DNA of 64,000 nt, from positions 45,526,193 to 45,590,192 of the forward strand of contig OX243815.1 in the NCBI GenBank assembly GCA_945859605.1, read 5' to 3'. The translations under genes were made by a program, and so were the position numbers. Below the pieces are notes generated by a model that saw only the letters and a list, made by a program, of their open reading frames with translations, was not told the origin of the DNA and made no database searches. The DNA comes from Lumbricus rubellus. Its lineage: Eukaryota; Annelida; Clitellata; Crassiclitellata; Lumbricidae. Positions 22,042 through 33,513 of this stretch are shown here, piece by piece (the first letter of the stretch is position 1; the number at the start of each line of letters is the position of its first letter).

Positions 22042-24951
22042 CTATGCATAGACCTGTTGAAATACCCGTCGAAACAAGATGGTTGTGATCGCCATGACAA
22101 GACCGAGGAGGACGAGAAAGGCAGAGATGACCACAATTATCACAAACACTGCAGTGGAAACAACTGTCGTGTAGGCGTGTGGCGGAATGACGTTCGTCGT
22201 GTTGATGATCATCCCCAACACCCATCCGAAGTCACTGCCGTTGATCTGGAAAGAAATAATAAAAATAGTCCAACTGCTATAATACAACTGTATACTATAG
22301 TGACATTCAATATCATCAAATAGGTCAGCACAGAGAAACAGCCTTTGCGAGATGCCTGAAATGCGCTATAAGAAGTGCCATTGCATGCATAAAATTAATA
22401 TACATAACCTACATACGTACACCGTACACACACACCGGGAGCTCTCCTGAGTAGGCCTAAGTTTCTTCAAGGGGCGCTGTATAATCTAATCTAGTCTTAT
22501 CTAATCTAACATAGTATTTGTAAAGCGCTTCTCGCAGCAGAGCTATTCAGAAGCGCTACAAGAAAATATTAGATAACTTTAATGAGCGAGAGAAAACTAT
22601 TCTAATCATTGTCGTCGTCGTCGTCGTCGTCATCATCGTTGAAACTATCGAGAGGGTATCGTAGCCTATGTGCATGGCGCGGTGGTTACAGTAGTGGTGG
22701 CGACGCTGCCCTGGAGCCAGGTTCCAGGTGCAAACCCGCCTCAACTCGATCGCCGTGTATACGGACTTTGAGCAAGTCCTTCACTCGCAATTGCTCGTGC
22801 GCTTCGGCGTGAAACTCTGATGCAGTGTCCGCGCTGTAGTCGGGAGCGACTTTGAGTAGAGAGATTGAAGAGGCGCTATATAGAAATGGCGATGTAAATA
22901 AATAAAATAAATGAACAAAGTATACTGACGTTTTGGACGAAATTGATGGAGCTCCAGCTGGTTTCGTTGAATCCGTATCCATCGACGAGAATGTGATGAT
23001 TGTGCTGAGCTTGGAAGCAGAGGATGACGAGAATCGAAGGAGATGTCGATCTTTTCGATGCCTGCACATCAGAAAAATAATTAGAATGAGATTAAGAAAC
23101 GCACCTAACAGATAGGCTAATATGAGTTCTTCTTGTTCCTCTTCCTCTTGCTCAGCTCTTGTTCCTCGTCCTCCTCATTGTCCTCGTCCTCATCGTCCTG
23201 CTCCTGCTCCTATTCCTCTTCCTCGTCCTCTTCCTCATCCTCTGCGCCAGAAGATCTTCCCTTATTTGGATTCATAGCACATGGAGGTTTCTTGGTCTTT
23301 TGCCAGGTGGCAACGAAACAACAAAATGCGCAATATAAATTGACGACGACCGGAAAATGCACAGCATAAATGATGTGAGAAGTAAGCTATAATTGTTTGA
23401 CTGCACTAACCTGGTCCCACGTAAGGTTGCAGAAGTTATTCATCGCCTGACGATATTCGTCGAGAGAGAAACTTTTTGTTGCAGGATTCAGACCAAGATC
23501 GTTGGCCGCGAAGTAGAATCCCGAAAAAGCCTAAAATCATTGCAACACAGAAATCCACATGTAACTAATAATAATAATAATTATTATTATTTATTATTTG
23601 CTCAGAAGTTGATCATCTAAATCATCCAAAGGCTATAGAAAAATAGTAGTCACTTAATAAGTGTGTGAAATGAGTTAAATTTAGCAATTAATTAACGTAA
23701 ATCAATGATTTGATTTTAAGGAACGGTTTAAAAAGTAGATGACTAAAAGTAAATAGGAAAATAAATTCACGAGTGAACAAGGCCGTATTTAGGGAGGTGT
23801 TTTGGGTGTTTGAACACCCCCCGAAATGGAAAATGCAGAAAAAATCTATTGCATTTTCTAGTTCGTGATGCAAAAAATCATGAAAAAGTGATGAAAACAC
23901 CCCCGAAATGAAGTAAAAGAAATTTGACGGCGAAAATATTTAACAGATTTCAAGCGGATGAGTAAAAAAAAGGTCATCAGAAATTTTGGCACGAAAATGG
24001 AAAATATTTCGACCGGATGACTAAAAAAAATGTAATCAGAAATTTTGGCGGCCAAAATGGAAAATATTTTTTAGATTTGGCCGCCACTGAAAACACCCCC
24101 CCGAAATAAAATCCTGGCTACGGCCTTGCGAGTGAAGAACTATAATTTAAACATAACTTAATTGTTTTGCTATAATTAAGGTTAAAAAGAGCAAACTCAA
24201 TTAATTAAGAAAGTAAGAAACATTCAAAAGGATCAGAAAACAATAGTATTTGCACGCTGAAAGTGCCAGTCCCAAGCCTGGATAAAGGAGGAGGTCAACG
24301 CTAATAATGAGAAGTCATCCACTTCCACCATTGCCATCACAAAGCGTCGTCGTTCAACTGAAACTACTACTATTACTACTACTATAATAGTACAGTACTA
24401 GTATACTAGAGTACTACTGCATGTTGCAGCTAACTTCAAGAGGCGCTATGTAAATCATTAGTTAATTTAGGAGCGCCACCGGTTGTGTATTAGATACAGG
24501 CGCAATAGAAGCTACTGATACAGTGCCAGTCCCAAGCGTGGAAAAAGAAGGAGGGTGACGCTAATGAAGGTTAAATTGAAACTAACACAGATTATTAATT
24601 TTGGGGGAGACTGGGTATCGGTGGGCTACGTACGTAGAATTCTCCGGCAATGGGTGGCTGATAGACCCCGTCGAAGGTACAGGGAGGAACTGGACAGTGG
24701 GCCGAGAAGTCGAAGATGCTTCTGGTGATCGTTTGACAGCTGAGCGGATCACTCGTCCCTCGAAAGGTGAAGACAATGTCTTGAAGAGAACCCGCTGACT
24801 TCGAAAACAGATAACATCATCAACTATTATTATCATTATTAGTGTTGCCATTATTGTTATTATTGTTATTATTGCTATCATTGTTATTATTATTATTACT
24901 ATTATTGTTATTATTATTTTATTATCATCGTCGTCGTCGTCGTCTTCATCG

Positions 24952-24983
<32 letters not shown>

Positions 24984-27900
24984 GTCTTCGTCGTCGTCGT
25001 CGTCGTTGTCATCATTACTATTAGGCTATACTATTATACTTGTCATCAGTACTATTATCATTATCGTTATTACTATTGTTATTATTCTTCTTAATATTAT
25101 TAGTAGTAGTATTATTAACTATTATTATTATTATCATTATTAAGTTTTTATACAGCGAACCCTTAAGGTTCATCTACTCAGAAGCGCCCTCAGTCCAACT
25201 ATGACTAAATAAGGTAGTTTTAAGTTCGTCAGGAACATAATTTTATAGTGGCGTGACATCTAGGCACCAGGCGGAACGTAATAGGGAGTTCTTTCCAGGT
25301 TCTAGAGCCATGCAGTTAACCGAAAATGATAGCACACCTATATTCGAGGGTTTTACAATGGTCACAGTTAAATGTTTCAGCAGTAGCCTCTGACTTCAAA
25401 GCAAGAAATTTTTAACATTGGCATTTTCCTAAACGTTTCTAGATGCAAACTGAGTTTCACTTCGTGTAATCCTAGTGCTTTAGTGCGAGACGAAATCTGA
25501 TAAAACCCAAAAGCAGGAGTTAAAAGAGGCACCTTGATTATTCGATGCGTATCATATTCCAGTAAATCTAAATCATAACATTTTCCAGAAGATCACGTTT
25601 TATGAGCCTAATAGTGCGTCCACCGCCACCGCCTCCACCACCACCATAAAACCACCGCCACCATCACCACCAACCACCACCAACACCACCACCCATCAGA
25701 TTACCCTTCAGATGGCAGATGACGTAACAGGCACTCAACAGGTGTCTCTCATGTAATCCTTACCTGTAAGTTTGCAGGTAAGTTGGCAGGTGGAGGGCTG
25801 CAGGGCAGTTGGAAGACAGACGAGAACGACATCTGGGTCTGATTCCCGGCTGGAGCACACGGATCGTCGATTGGTGTCTGACTGAAGTTCTGCAGCTGAC
25901 GTTGGAAAACGAAAATGAAACTAAACAGTGAAATTGAATTAAACGAAAGTGAAACTTAAGAGTGAAATTGAATGAAACGAAAGTAGAACTTTAGAGTGAA
26001 AATGAATGAGGCGAAAGTGAAACTTAAGAGTTAAATTGAATGAGGCGAAAGTGAAACTAAAGAGTGAAATACTGAATTAAATAAAAATGAGACTTAACAG
26101 CAAAACTGAATTAAACGAAACTGAAACCAATTATCGAAACTGATTGAAATGAAAATGAAACTAAAGAATTGACTAAACCGAATAAAAACAGAAGTGAAAT
26201 TTAACAGCAATCATTATTATTAAATGAAAGTGAAACTTAAAGAACCGAAAGTGAAACTCAACAACGAAATTTACAACTAAGCTATCACAGCAAAACAATG
26301 CACAATACTCTCGAAAAAAATGGCAGTCCCACGCACACATGTAGAGCCAACCAAGCGACCCTTTGCATCGTGCCCACCTGAACGAGCTTGGCCTTGTATC
26401 GTCGGTTTGCTTCATCCATTCCGTAGCACAGGTAGCTGTGCGTGTAGATGTCGTACGTCGATCCGTACAGGTGAAAACGTGCAGCGTAGTTTGGGTCAAT
26501 CGTCATGTGACCAGGGTCAAAGGTCATCTGAGTCGAAGCCCCACCCATGTCTAGTGCACCGATGTCTGCGTTTGACGAAGCGAGAATTGGCTGAACCTTA
26601 AAGATGACAAAAGCAATCCGCGTTTATAATATTAGTTGGTAGCCATGACCTGTGTCCAACAGGTTATTATATTTTAAATACGTACGTACGAGTACGTACG
26701 TGTGTATGTATGTATGCAATGCATGCACGTACGTATGTATGTATGTATGCATGTCCGTACGTATGCATGTACGTACGTATGTGTGTATGTATGTATGTAT
26801 GTATGTATGTATGTATGTATGTATGTATGTATGTATGTATGTATGTATGTATGTGTGTATGTATGTATGTATGTATGTATGTATGTATGTATGTATGTAT
26901 GTATGCATGTCCGTACGTATGCATGTACGTACGTATGTGTGTATGTATGTATGTATGTATGTATGTATTTATGTATGTATGTATGTATGTATGTATGTAT
27001 GTATGTATGTATGTATGTATGTATGTATGTATGTATGTATGTATGTATGTATGTATGTATGTATGTATGTATGTATGTATGTATGTATGTATGTATGTAT
27101 GTATGTATGTATGCATATATAAATTCTCGAAAATGAATGAATGAATGAAATACATATATATATATATATATATGTGTGTGTGTAGGTATGTATGCATGTA
27201 CGTTTATACGTACGTACGTACGCACGCACGCATGAATGCATGTATGTATTTATGCATGTATGCATGCGTGCGTGCGTAATTATGTGGATATGTAGCCCAA
27301 TTTTGAGAGGTAAGCTTACCTAGGAATGGTAAGCTAGGATGCAAATTGCACATGCCCACCCTATATACGCATGCAATGCCATGCATACATGCAAGTAGGC
27401 TATGAAGAGATGCAGGCAAATAGCAAGAAGACGGTAGCAGCAACTTAGAGGAGAATGGATGATGCTGGTACTTATACCCCAAATGCCTCTGACAGGTAGT
27501 TGGATGTGATCCATCCGAACGCTCCTTCCTCGCTGCCCTCGATGACCCTGGCCTGCCTCAGAGGTTGCGAGAAGTTGAATGGGTACGAAGAGAGGGTCTG
27601 ACGAACGGATGACATGATGGCATCCACGGCACTGCTGTTCGTTGCACTGTGTTGCAAAAACGATGATAATTACATGTATATAGGTCAGTTGGTCATAGGT
27701 CGGTAGGTCAATGGAAGTCATAGATACATGTACACTGCTGTTCGTTGCACTGCCATGCATAACGACCAACATCATCAATTAATTAATTATTAGTTGTTGA
27801 TCAGATGTTAATTATTGGCTAATAATAATGGATCACCAAATCATGGAGCAATAATTCATTAGGTTAATAGGTTAATGGGTTAATGGGTAATTATATTGGG

Positions 27901-30900
27901 CATTCGGTCAATTGGCAATAGATTTCATTAGGTTATTTGGTCACCAAATCACAGGTTAATTGGTCATGATTTATTAGGTCAATAGGTTAAATGGGTATTG
28001 TGGGGCATCAGCAGGTCAATTGGCAGTAGGCTATATTGTAAGTCATAGATCAATTATTGGTCACGAATCATTAGGTCGATAAGTTACACGCTGCGGACAT
28101 ACTTTACAGAACGTTGTATTGACAAGTATATACGACACAATACAATACAATACAATCTGCGGACATACTTAGCAATACGCCCGAAGACCATACTATTTGT
28201 TAGGGGAAGTGCTAACTAGGGTCGGGAGTGCTACTGAAGCTGCGAGCGGCGCTATATAAATGTTCAATTACAATTACAATGCAATCTGCACAACACAATA
28301 CAATACAATCAGCGGACGTACTTAACAATACAATCTGCACAGCACAATACAATACAATACAATCAGTACACGTACTTGAGAATTCGCATTCCAGCCGTGG
28401 CGCCAACAAGTACCGGAGTGGTTGAGTAGTCCGTACTTGGAACGATGTCGAGTATCTTGTCCATACAAGGTTTCATCACCTGAGTTCCTGCGTCGCTCGG
28501 GTTCGACGCAAAATTCGCCAACGGGGGAAGTTTCTTATCTGAAAATATGTATGACAAATTACACACGTAGGCCTACCTGTACATATACTGTACATGTATG
28601 TACATGTACTGTACATGTATTTATGTATGTATGTATGTATGTATGTATGTATTTTTGTATGTATGGTATGCAATTCGACGTGCAATAATAATCTGGTGGA
28701 AATTCACCTGCATCTATTTGCTGCTTAATTGAATACCTTGCTCTTTTCGTGGGCCTGCCTGCCACGCTGAGAGCACTTCTGAATAGTTTGCTGTGAGAAG
28801 CGATTTATAATGTTAGATTAGATTAGATTAAATTAAATTAGATTAGATTAGATTGGATTAGATTAGATTAGATTAGATTAGATTAGATTAGATTAGATTA
28901 GATTAGATTAGATTAGATTGGATTAGATTAGATTAGAATTAAATTAAGATTAGCTTAGAATTAGATTAGATTAGAATTAGATTAGATTAGAATTAGACTA
29001 GAATTAGATTAGATTATATTATTTAGATTAGACTAGATTAAAATTAGATTAGATTAGATTAGAATTAGATTAGATTAGAATTAGATTAGATTAGAATTAG
29101 ATTAGATTAGATAAGAATTAGACTAGAATTAGATTACATTATATTATTTAGATTAGACTAGATTAAAATTAGATTAGATTAGAATTAGATTAGATTAAAA
29201 TTAAATTGAGATTAGCTTAGAATTAGATTAGATTAGAATTAGATTAGATTAGATAAGAATTAGACTAGAATTAGATTAGATTATATTATTTAGATTAGAC
29301 TAGATTAAAATTAGATTAGATTAGAATTAGATTAGATTAAAATTAGATTAGATTAGATTAGATTAGATTAGAATACTGATTGAATCCATATGAATTGAAC
29401 CCGGACTCACCGGATTCGGATGGGCATGTGTAGATCTGTTTGGCAATTCCGGTTCCGTTTTCCTTATCCGTTGGCCACTGGTAGACGTAGAAGATCGTCC
29501 TGCTAGATCCACTGTCCACACCGATGCCATACTGGGAAGAACAAAGAAGAAATAATCTAGTGAATCCGACAAAGTACGTCGAATCATGCATAATTATCTA
29601 TTTAATTTAATTGTATTCAAGCATTTTGTCGACAACTACAGAAGTCGTTAGACAATTAGGCCTATAGTAACTATTTTTAATCTGGTTTGCTATGAGTTCC
29701 ATCTTGGTCAATTGTAAAAAAGAATGGGTCTACACTCGCCTCAGACTCAGATCTCCTTTACCTACAAGTCCACCTTTCAACGAATATAGTACGTGCTTCA
29801 GATACATGCAATTAAAGAATAATAAATACACTTTCGAAATGATTATGACACGAACATTTCCCAAGTCATTTTGTCGTTGAATTATATTAGGCTTCAAAAC
29901 AACTACAAGCATTTTTAACATACTTATTTTGACAGAAATTTGCTAGTTACGACGCTAAATAATTTGCAACTCAGGGAATTGCGACATGCATGGATAACTT
30001 CAGGGTGAGACGAACGATTTACAATTATTAGCCTAAGCCTAGCCTGTAATTATGTAGGCCTAATCTTAATTTGAAGTTGAATGAAGTTCAAGTAGCACCA
30101 GCATTTTAGTTGTCGTCAAGGTTGGATATTTTCCTCCGCCTAACTCTTCTAATATTATTCTTCGGCCAAGTAAACGGGAGTCAGAAAGAAAAAAATCTCA
30201 TGCATGGATTCTCAGCTTTTTGGTGAGCAAAAACACATTAAGTTAATGACATTAGATTTTTTTACCTGCGTTCGTCTTGTTTTTGGTCATCTATCATATT
30301 TAACACACTGGTCAACACACAATTTGTATCTTAAATGAAAATAGTCAATCTTTACTAATTTTGATGTGCTGAACACGAAAATGACAGTAAAATTTGTCTT
30401 TTAGCTCTAGTTTAGGAGATACAGAGATGGTTACGTATAAATGTCTCAGTATGCAATGAATCGGCCTACATATGTGGGTAACCATAAATTTTCTCAATGC
30501 TGTATTTCAAACTACTTATAGCAGCACTGTGCACATAATTATGTGTTGTATTGCATCCGCCTGGTATGCATGCACCCCCACCCCGTGTGCAAGAAATTTT
30601 TCAAAGTAGTTGAAAGACGAGAAAGTGGCCAATGACCGTTGGTATTAAAATGGTTTGGAGAGAACCAAGCAATAACACAAAATGACTGCTACTTCTGCAT
30701 GGATCCGCCTACTTCTGCAGGCATGACAAGGAAAGAGAAGTGGTCAACAGCGTGCCCAAATATACCATATGCAATCCGACCCGTTCCGCACGGCAGAGAA
30801 ATTCCCGTTTCGGATCCACGGAAAGAATTTCTCATTGATTCAGACGATGAGGAGGTAAGCGAAGCGACTTCGGGTTCTCCACAGCTTTCGACGCCACACA

Positions 30901-33223
30901 TTCTCACCCAAAGTGAACTGAACGATCTTGATTGCGACCTGGACTTATCAAAGGCAAAGACGGAGTTACTTGGATGAAGACCTAAAAGAATGGAATCTTC
31001 TCCAGGAAAATGCCTAGGTGACATCGTTTCGTACTCGTCATGCATGGGCACTGGGCAGTGTGAGATTATTTTACCAAGGAAGACGACATTGTCTTCTGCT
31101 CCAATGTAGATTTTCTGTTGAATGCTCTCGGAATCAAACATGACCCTCAAGAAGGGCGACTATTCATAGACTCCACAAAATTGAGTCTCAGAGCGGTGCT
31201 GCATTGGTTCTAAGTTTTCAAACCAATATCCATCAATTCCGTTTGGACATACTGTCCTCGTGAAGGAATCTTATGACAACCTAAAACACCAGGCTGTTGA
31301 ATTCCGTTCACTACAACAGGTATGGATGGCATCTCTGCAGTGACTTGAAGGTTACTGGCTCTTGAATTATAGTCTGCAGTGTGGCTATACAAAATACTGC
31401 TGTTCTTCTATGTGAATGGGACAGTCGAGTAAGTGAGGAGAAGCTGGCCTGAGAAGAAATCTCTAGGCGTCAGAAAGAAGTAGACCATGTGCAACGCCTA
31501 ACAAAAGTTGAAACCCAGAAATCCTGTTATTATCGTCGCTACACACCAAACTCAGTGTGATGAAGAACATCATAATTCATGTACCGGACTGGATCAGCTT
31601 TCAGGTACTTGGCTGTCAAATTCCCTGGCGAAGCAAACATCAAAGAGGGAATTTTGGGGGTCAGCTATCCAGAGATTAGATGTTCGACAACTTGCTTCAG
31701 GGTGACGAGAAACAAGCATTTCATCTGGTGTTAACTAGCTTCCTCTGGGATGTCAGAACAGAAAACTACAAGGATTTTGTTGAGGACATGTTGTCTATGA
31801 TTCCATATTATCACAAATTTGGCTGAGATGTGTCTTAAAGATTCACTTCTCCAATTCCCACTTGGAGTTTCTTCCAGAACGATTTCAAGGAGACATTTAC
31901 AGTCATGGAAAAACGATATCAGGAAAATTTCCATGTTGGCTGACTAATATAGGCCTACTATGTGGGGCACGGTGGTGTGGGGGTAGGCTATATTTGGTGC
32001 CTTGGAGTCGGAATGTTTTGGGTTTAAATCCACCTCAAGCCACCGCGTATGTACCCTGTGCAAGTCCTTCACTCGCAATTGTTCATGCACTTCATGAAAC
32101 TGCGATTTAGTGTTCGCGCTATAATTAGGAGCGCTTCAGACTAGAATCTTGAAGAGGCGGTATAGCAAGTGCTCGTACATACATATAGACCTACTTGCAT
32201 GAATGCAAGACCTAATCCTGAGCAGTTATACAAGAGACAATGGGAAGTAGAAGCGAAAATATACTGGTATAAATGTTACATGTGTGCATTGTTCTATTTA
32301 TAGAAACTCTTGATGATTTCAGAGAAACTGGAGCTAAGTTTTAAATTTCATTGTCATATTCGTGTCCAGCACGCCAAAATCTGTAAGAAATTGCAAATTT
32401 CATGTAAAATACAAAAAAAAATGAAAATTTGTTGACCAGTGACATCAGCGCTTTCTTCGACAACTGAAACACTTCTTTAGCACCAGAGATGCGCTACACA
32501 AAACGTCGGGTTGCTACTTTAGGTCAATACGCATAATGTAATAGGTGCACGATGTCTTACATTGAACGGTAGCTTTGACTTCTCTGTGTATAAGATCGAG
32601 ATGGTAATAACTCCAACAATTCCCGCCAACAAGCAGCCGAAAATTAGAACCAAGCAGAGGGGAGGGACAGCACTCATTCCCTGGGTACCTATAGAAACAA
32701 CGATCACGATATTACATGTATAGAAATGAGATCAAAGCAAATTTTTTCTTGCGTAAAAGAATTTTTTACAGGACTTTGCCTATAATAATAATATCTGTGA
32801 TGCTGTTGGTAAATTTTTCAGAGGGATAGATTTGACAACTTGGCGAATTGCTTATGTTTTGTAATAATGCATACTATGATTAGACCTAATTAGGCCTACA
32901 TGTAGCCTAATTTCATAATTGTTTTGATTATTTGCAATAATTATGCACGCTATAATAGATTGTTCTCAGTCGATGTTTCCGCAGTGCATTTGCACGCGTT
33001 TATTTCATAAAGTACATACATAGGCTACTTACTTTAAAGTTAAATGGCATATCAACATTTCAAGTATATAGTGTGTCGATATTTAAAGTAGCCTATAGTG
33101 TGCACTTGCTCACTGCTTGTTTACACTCGTAGGCCTATACCTACCATCGGACTCTCCAGCCGCTGAATTAGAGATCGACAGATAAGACTTTTTAGACGAT
33201 TCCAACAGAGGTCCGCTAACCAT
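22042..33223 (-). CDS. ENTPD: Ecto-nucleoside triphosphate diphosphohydrolase (CD39-type NTPDase), copy A
   Basis: Cell-surface NTPDase (GDA1/CD39 family) hydrolysing extracellular ATP and ADP to AMP. The eleven exons are 33223-33145, 32688-32561, 29531-29411, 28538-28376, 27646-27478, 26596-26378, 25895-25764, 24798-24634, 23530-23411, 23061-22930 and 22245-22042. Their lengths sum to 1632 nt, 543 residues plus stop, with consistent phases and AG/GT boundaries. TM1 is at about 37-59 and TM2 at about 503-533, the topology of NTPDase1/2/3/8. The apyrase conserved regions are all present: ACR1 IGVDSGSSRT (72-81), ACR2 VGATAGMR (154-161), ACR3 GSEEGAFGWITSNYL (201-215, catalytic Glu likely 204), ACR4 ALDMGGASTQMTF (234-246) and ACR5 GSDFGWVLG (479-487). 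Cysteines in DPCAPAGNQ and PVPPCTFDG match family positions. Exon 8 begins at TCAGCGGG, not the nearer AG, because only that keeps frame. The gene was tandemly duplicated; see copy B at 47016-61597. It could be an orthologue of any vertebrate surface ENTPD. Confidence 0.93.
22672..22885 (+). mobile_element. tRNA-derived SINE, intron 10 of NTPDase copy A
   Basis: Same family as 57966-58167: GGCGCGGTGGTTACAGTAGT head, degenerate B box, GTGAAACTCTGATGCAGTGT body and GGCGCTATATAGAAATG end. The orthologous copy sits at 47305-47505 in copy B, so it was inserted before the gene duplication. Confidence 0.8.
23124..23245 (-). repeat. Interrupted TTC/TCC-type microsatellite, intron 9 of NTPDase copy A
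   Basis: Irregular TTCCTC/TCGTCC units after the shared flank AATATGAGTTCTTCTT. The same flank in copy B leads into the pure 500-bp array at 47743. Confidence 0.85.
23778..24128. mobile_element. hAT-like MITE in intron 8 of NTPDase copy A
   Basis: Ends CAAGGCCGTA and TACGGCCTTG are flanked by the 8-bp direct repeat CGAGTGAA (23770-23777 and 24129-24136). Poly-C and poly-G stretches lie just inside the ends. Internal boxes resemble GATGACTAAAAAAAGGTCAT. 351 bp with no coding capacity. The matching position in copy B is unoccupied (near 48780). Confidence 0.85.
24825..25140 (+). repeat. (ATT)n/(ATC)n/(GTC)n microsatellite complex, intron 7 of NTPDase copy A
   Basis: TTATTATTG, then CATCATCAT and CGTCGTCGT units, then ATTATT again. 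In copy B the corresponding tract is split by the LINE (49850-50100 and 52420-52510). Confidence 0.92.
25918..26275 (+). repeat. 34-bp tandem array with ISRE-like motif, intron 6 of NTPDase copy A
   Basis: Degenerate units of about 34 bp resemble AGTGAAATTGAATGAAACGA + AAGTGAAACTTAAG. The string RNGAAANNGAAACT, the interferon-stimulated response element consensus, is matched exactly about four times by eye (near 25943, 26011, 26045 and 26224). A homologous array is at 52866-53330 in copy B. Confidence 0.85.
26697..27116 (+). repeat. (ATGT)n tetranucleotide array, intron 5 of NTPDase copy A
   Basis: About 420 bp, mostly ATGT. An irregular block, GCATGTCCGTACGTATGCAT plus GTACGTACGTATGTGTG, occurs twice, about 154 bp apart (26749 and 26903), showing an internal duplication. 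Copy B has only a short version (55440-55580). The six overlapping frames are artefacts. Confidence 0.97.
28814..29373 (+). repeat. (ATTAG)n satellite-like array, intron 3 of NTPDase copy A
   Basis: About 560 bp of ATTAG units with higher-order blocks (GAATTAGATTAGATTA, GACTAGAATTAG) repeated at intervals. It follows a SINE-type 3' module (GAGAGCACTTCTGAATAG...GAAGCGATTTATAATG). The array also occurs in copy B at 57357-57650. Confidence 0.93.
30630..31955 (+). pseudogene. Decayed copy of a repetitive metazoan protein family (unknown function)
   Basis: The plus strand first reads a 112-codon frame (30639-30977) containing DCYFCMDPPTSAGMTRKEK, NIPYAIRPVPHGREIPV, an acidic stretch and LTQSELNDLDCDLDLSKAK. 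Downstream pieces in shifting frames keep recognisable blocks, for example YPSIPFGHTVLVKESYDNLK near 31230, CGYTKYCCSS near 31385, and ENYKDFVEDMLSMIPYYHK and MEKRYQENFH up to about 31940, interrupted by stops and frameshifts. From memory these blocks belong to an uncharacterised, highly repeated protein family seen in arthropod and other invertebrate genomes, probably spread by mobile elements; this was not checked. It lies in intron 2 of NTPDase copy A, antisense to that gene, and is absent from copy B. Confidence 0.65.
31963..32175 (+). mobile_element. tRNA-derived SINE, intron 2 of NTPDase copy A
   Basis: GGGGCACGGTGGTGTGGGGG head, degraded B box region, GAAACTGCGATTTAGTGTTC body and GAAGAGGCGGTATAGCAAG end. 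It abuts the right end of the pseudogene at 30630-31955 and is absent from copy B. Confidence 0.7.
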
Positions 33224-33362
33224 TGCTGCACTATTATAATTATTATATTTAGCAGTCTTCTTTTTATTTTATTTATCTAAGGTTTATTTTGTAGTATTTC
33301 TCTGCGCACTCGAGTACATGCAGAGATCGGGTTTCGAGATGAACTGATCTCGTGTCTATCTC
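33224..33362 (-). promoter_or_regulatory. Conserved block upstream of NTPDase copy A start codon
   Basis: Similar to 61598-61726 upstream of copy B, with shared AAGGTTTATT, GTAGTATTTCTCTGCG and GATGAACTGATCTCGTGTCT. This is likely 5' untranslated region and proximal promoter inherited through the duplication. No TATA box or initiator is claimed. Confidence 0.4.
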
Positions 33363-33513
33363 TGTTACCCATATGCTGAACAGTAGGCTATAATATTATA
33401 TATAGGCTATGTAGGCCTACATGTAATAATACTGCGCATCAAGATATGCATACACACGCGTATGCTCTATATATATATATATATATAGGCCTATATATAT
33501 ATAATTATATATA

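Noticed and set aside
26173..26601. CRISPR-like array in the 34-bp repeats
   Set aside because: Units are contiguous tandem repeats without unique spacers, in a eukaryotic intron.
26624..27265. Overlapping frames of His-Thr-Tyr-Ile and Met-Tyr-Val-Cys repeats
   Set aside because: Microsatellite artefacts of the ATGT array.
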